A stretch of DNA of 13,840 nucleotides from positions 1 to 13,840 of the forward strand of contig JAJZOK010000165.1 of assembly GCA_021811525.1 (NCBI GenBank), in the 5' to 3' direction. Under the pieces are notes generated by a model that made no database searches, was not told the origin of the DNA, and saw only the letters and a program-made list of their open reading frames with translations. Within the stretch, counting starts at the first letter, position 1; each line of letters opens with the position of its first letter. Position numbers and translations under genes: made by a program. The stretch comes from Thermoplasmata archaeon. Lineage in GTDB: Archaea > Thermoplasmatota > Thermoplasmata > Thermoplasmatales > Thermoplasmataceae. This document shows positions 13,789-13,840 of this stretch, one piece after another.

Positions 13789-13840
13789 AGAATGAACCAG
13801 CACAGTGGAAAGTTGACCTGGTAAAGGAACTTTCCAAGGA
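13785..13840 (+). CDS. rplP0: 50S ribosomal protein L10 / P0 (uL10), 5' part only
   Basis: Eighteen codons are visible before the window ends: MKNEPAQWKVDLVKELSK. The W-K-x-x-x-V/L-x-x-L pattern fits the N-terminus of archaeal P0, the base of the P-stalk that carries the P1 dimers. Supporting evidence is the position after L11 and L1, the canonical archaeal order. ATG at 13785 overlaps the L1 stop codon (ATGA), with GGAGGT 6 nt upstream (13773-13778). The short fragment alone would not be conclusive; the context makes it likely. Confidence 0.85.
   Translation, partial: MKNEPAQWKVDLVKELSK

Noticed and set aside
1..13840. Insertion sequences, CRISPR repeats, integration sites, toxin-antitoxin or defence genes
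   Set aside because: No transposase, regularly spaced repeats, integrase or direct-repeat boundaries were seen; the tRNA at the left end has no duplicated 3' segment elsewhere in the window.

Overview
The window looks like chromosomal DNA from a thermoacidophilic euryarchaeon, most likely of the Thermoplasmatales. This is inferred from gene content: archaeal L11-L1-L10 ribosomal operon, RFC small subunit, a Hef-type helicase, an archaeal HMG-CoA synthase / thiolase / DUF35 cluster, MptE and DUF373. It also fits the transcription signals, which are archaeal TATA boxes about 26 nt before the start codon (leaderless mRNAs) ahead of many first genes. No insertion sequence, CRISPR array, integrase or other sign of recent transfer was seen. 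The window reads as compact core genome, with several convergent gene pairs overlapping at their 3' ends.

Layout: (1) 1-72, tRNA-Ala(CGC) on the minus strand, then about 335 bp without a gene but with some inverted repeats. (2) 408-2392, two tandem paralogous HSL-type esterases (minus). (3) 2393-5834, a short bidirectional promoter, a Hef-like DNA helicase without the nuclease half (plus), RFC small subunit (minus, convergent) and PurN (plus, divergent from rfcS). (4) 5805-9463, a minus-strand block of HMG-CoA synthase, thiolase-fold protein and DUF35 zinc-ribbon/OB protein, then a CPBP-family membrane protease with its own promoter. (5) 9656-11847, a small winged-helix protein, a DUF373 membrane protein and MptE (plus). 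(6) 11834-12487, ComB-like phosphatase (minus, convergent with mptE). (7) 12545-13840, promoter region and the L11-L1-L10 operon, with L10 cut by the window end.

The genes cover DNA repair/replication (Hef, RFC), purine synthesis (PurN), the entry to the mevalonate pathway for archaeal lipids (HMGCS/thiolase/DUF35), pterin cofactor synthesis (MptE) and translation. The points most worth a second look are: the thiolase-fold protein has Thr where the nucleophilic Cys is expected and Asn where the GHP-motif His is expected, although the partner HMG-CoA synthase keeps its catalytic residues; a strong RNA structure lies between L11 and L1, directly against the L1 Shine-Dalgarno, and resembles an L1 autoregulatory site; and the Hef helicase lacks a nuclease domain and ends in a degenerate PCNA-binding-like tail.
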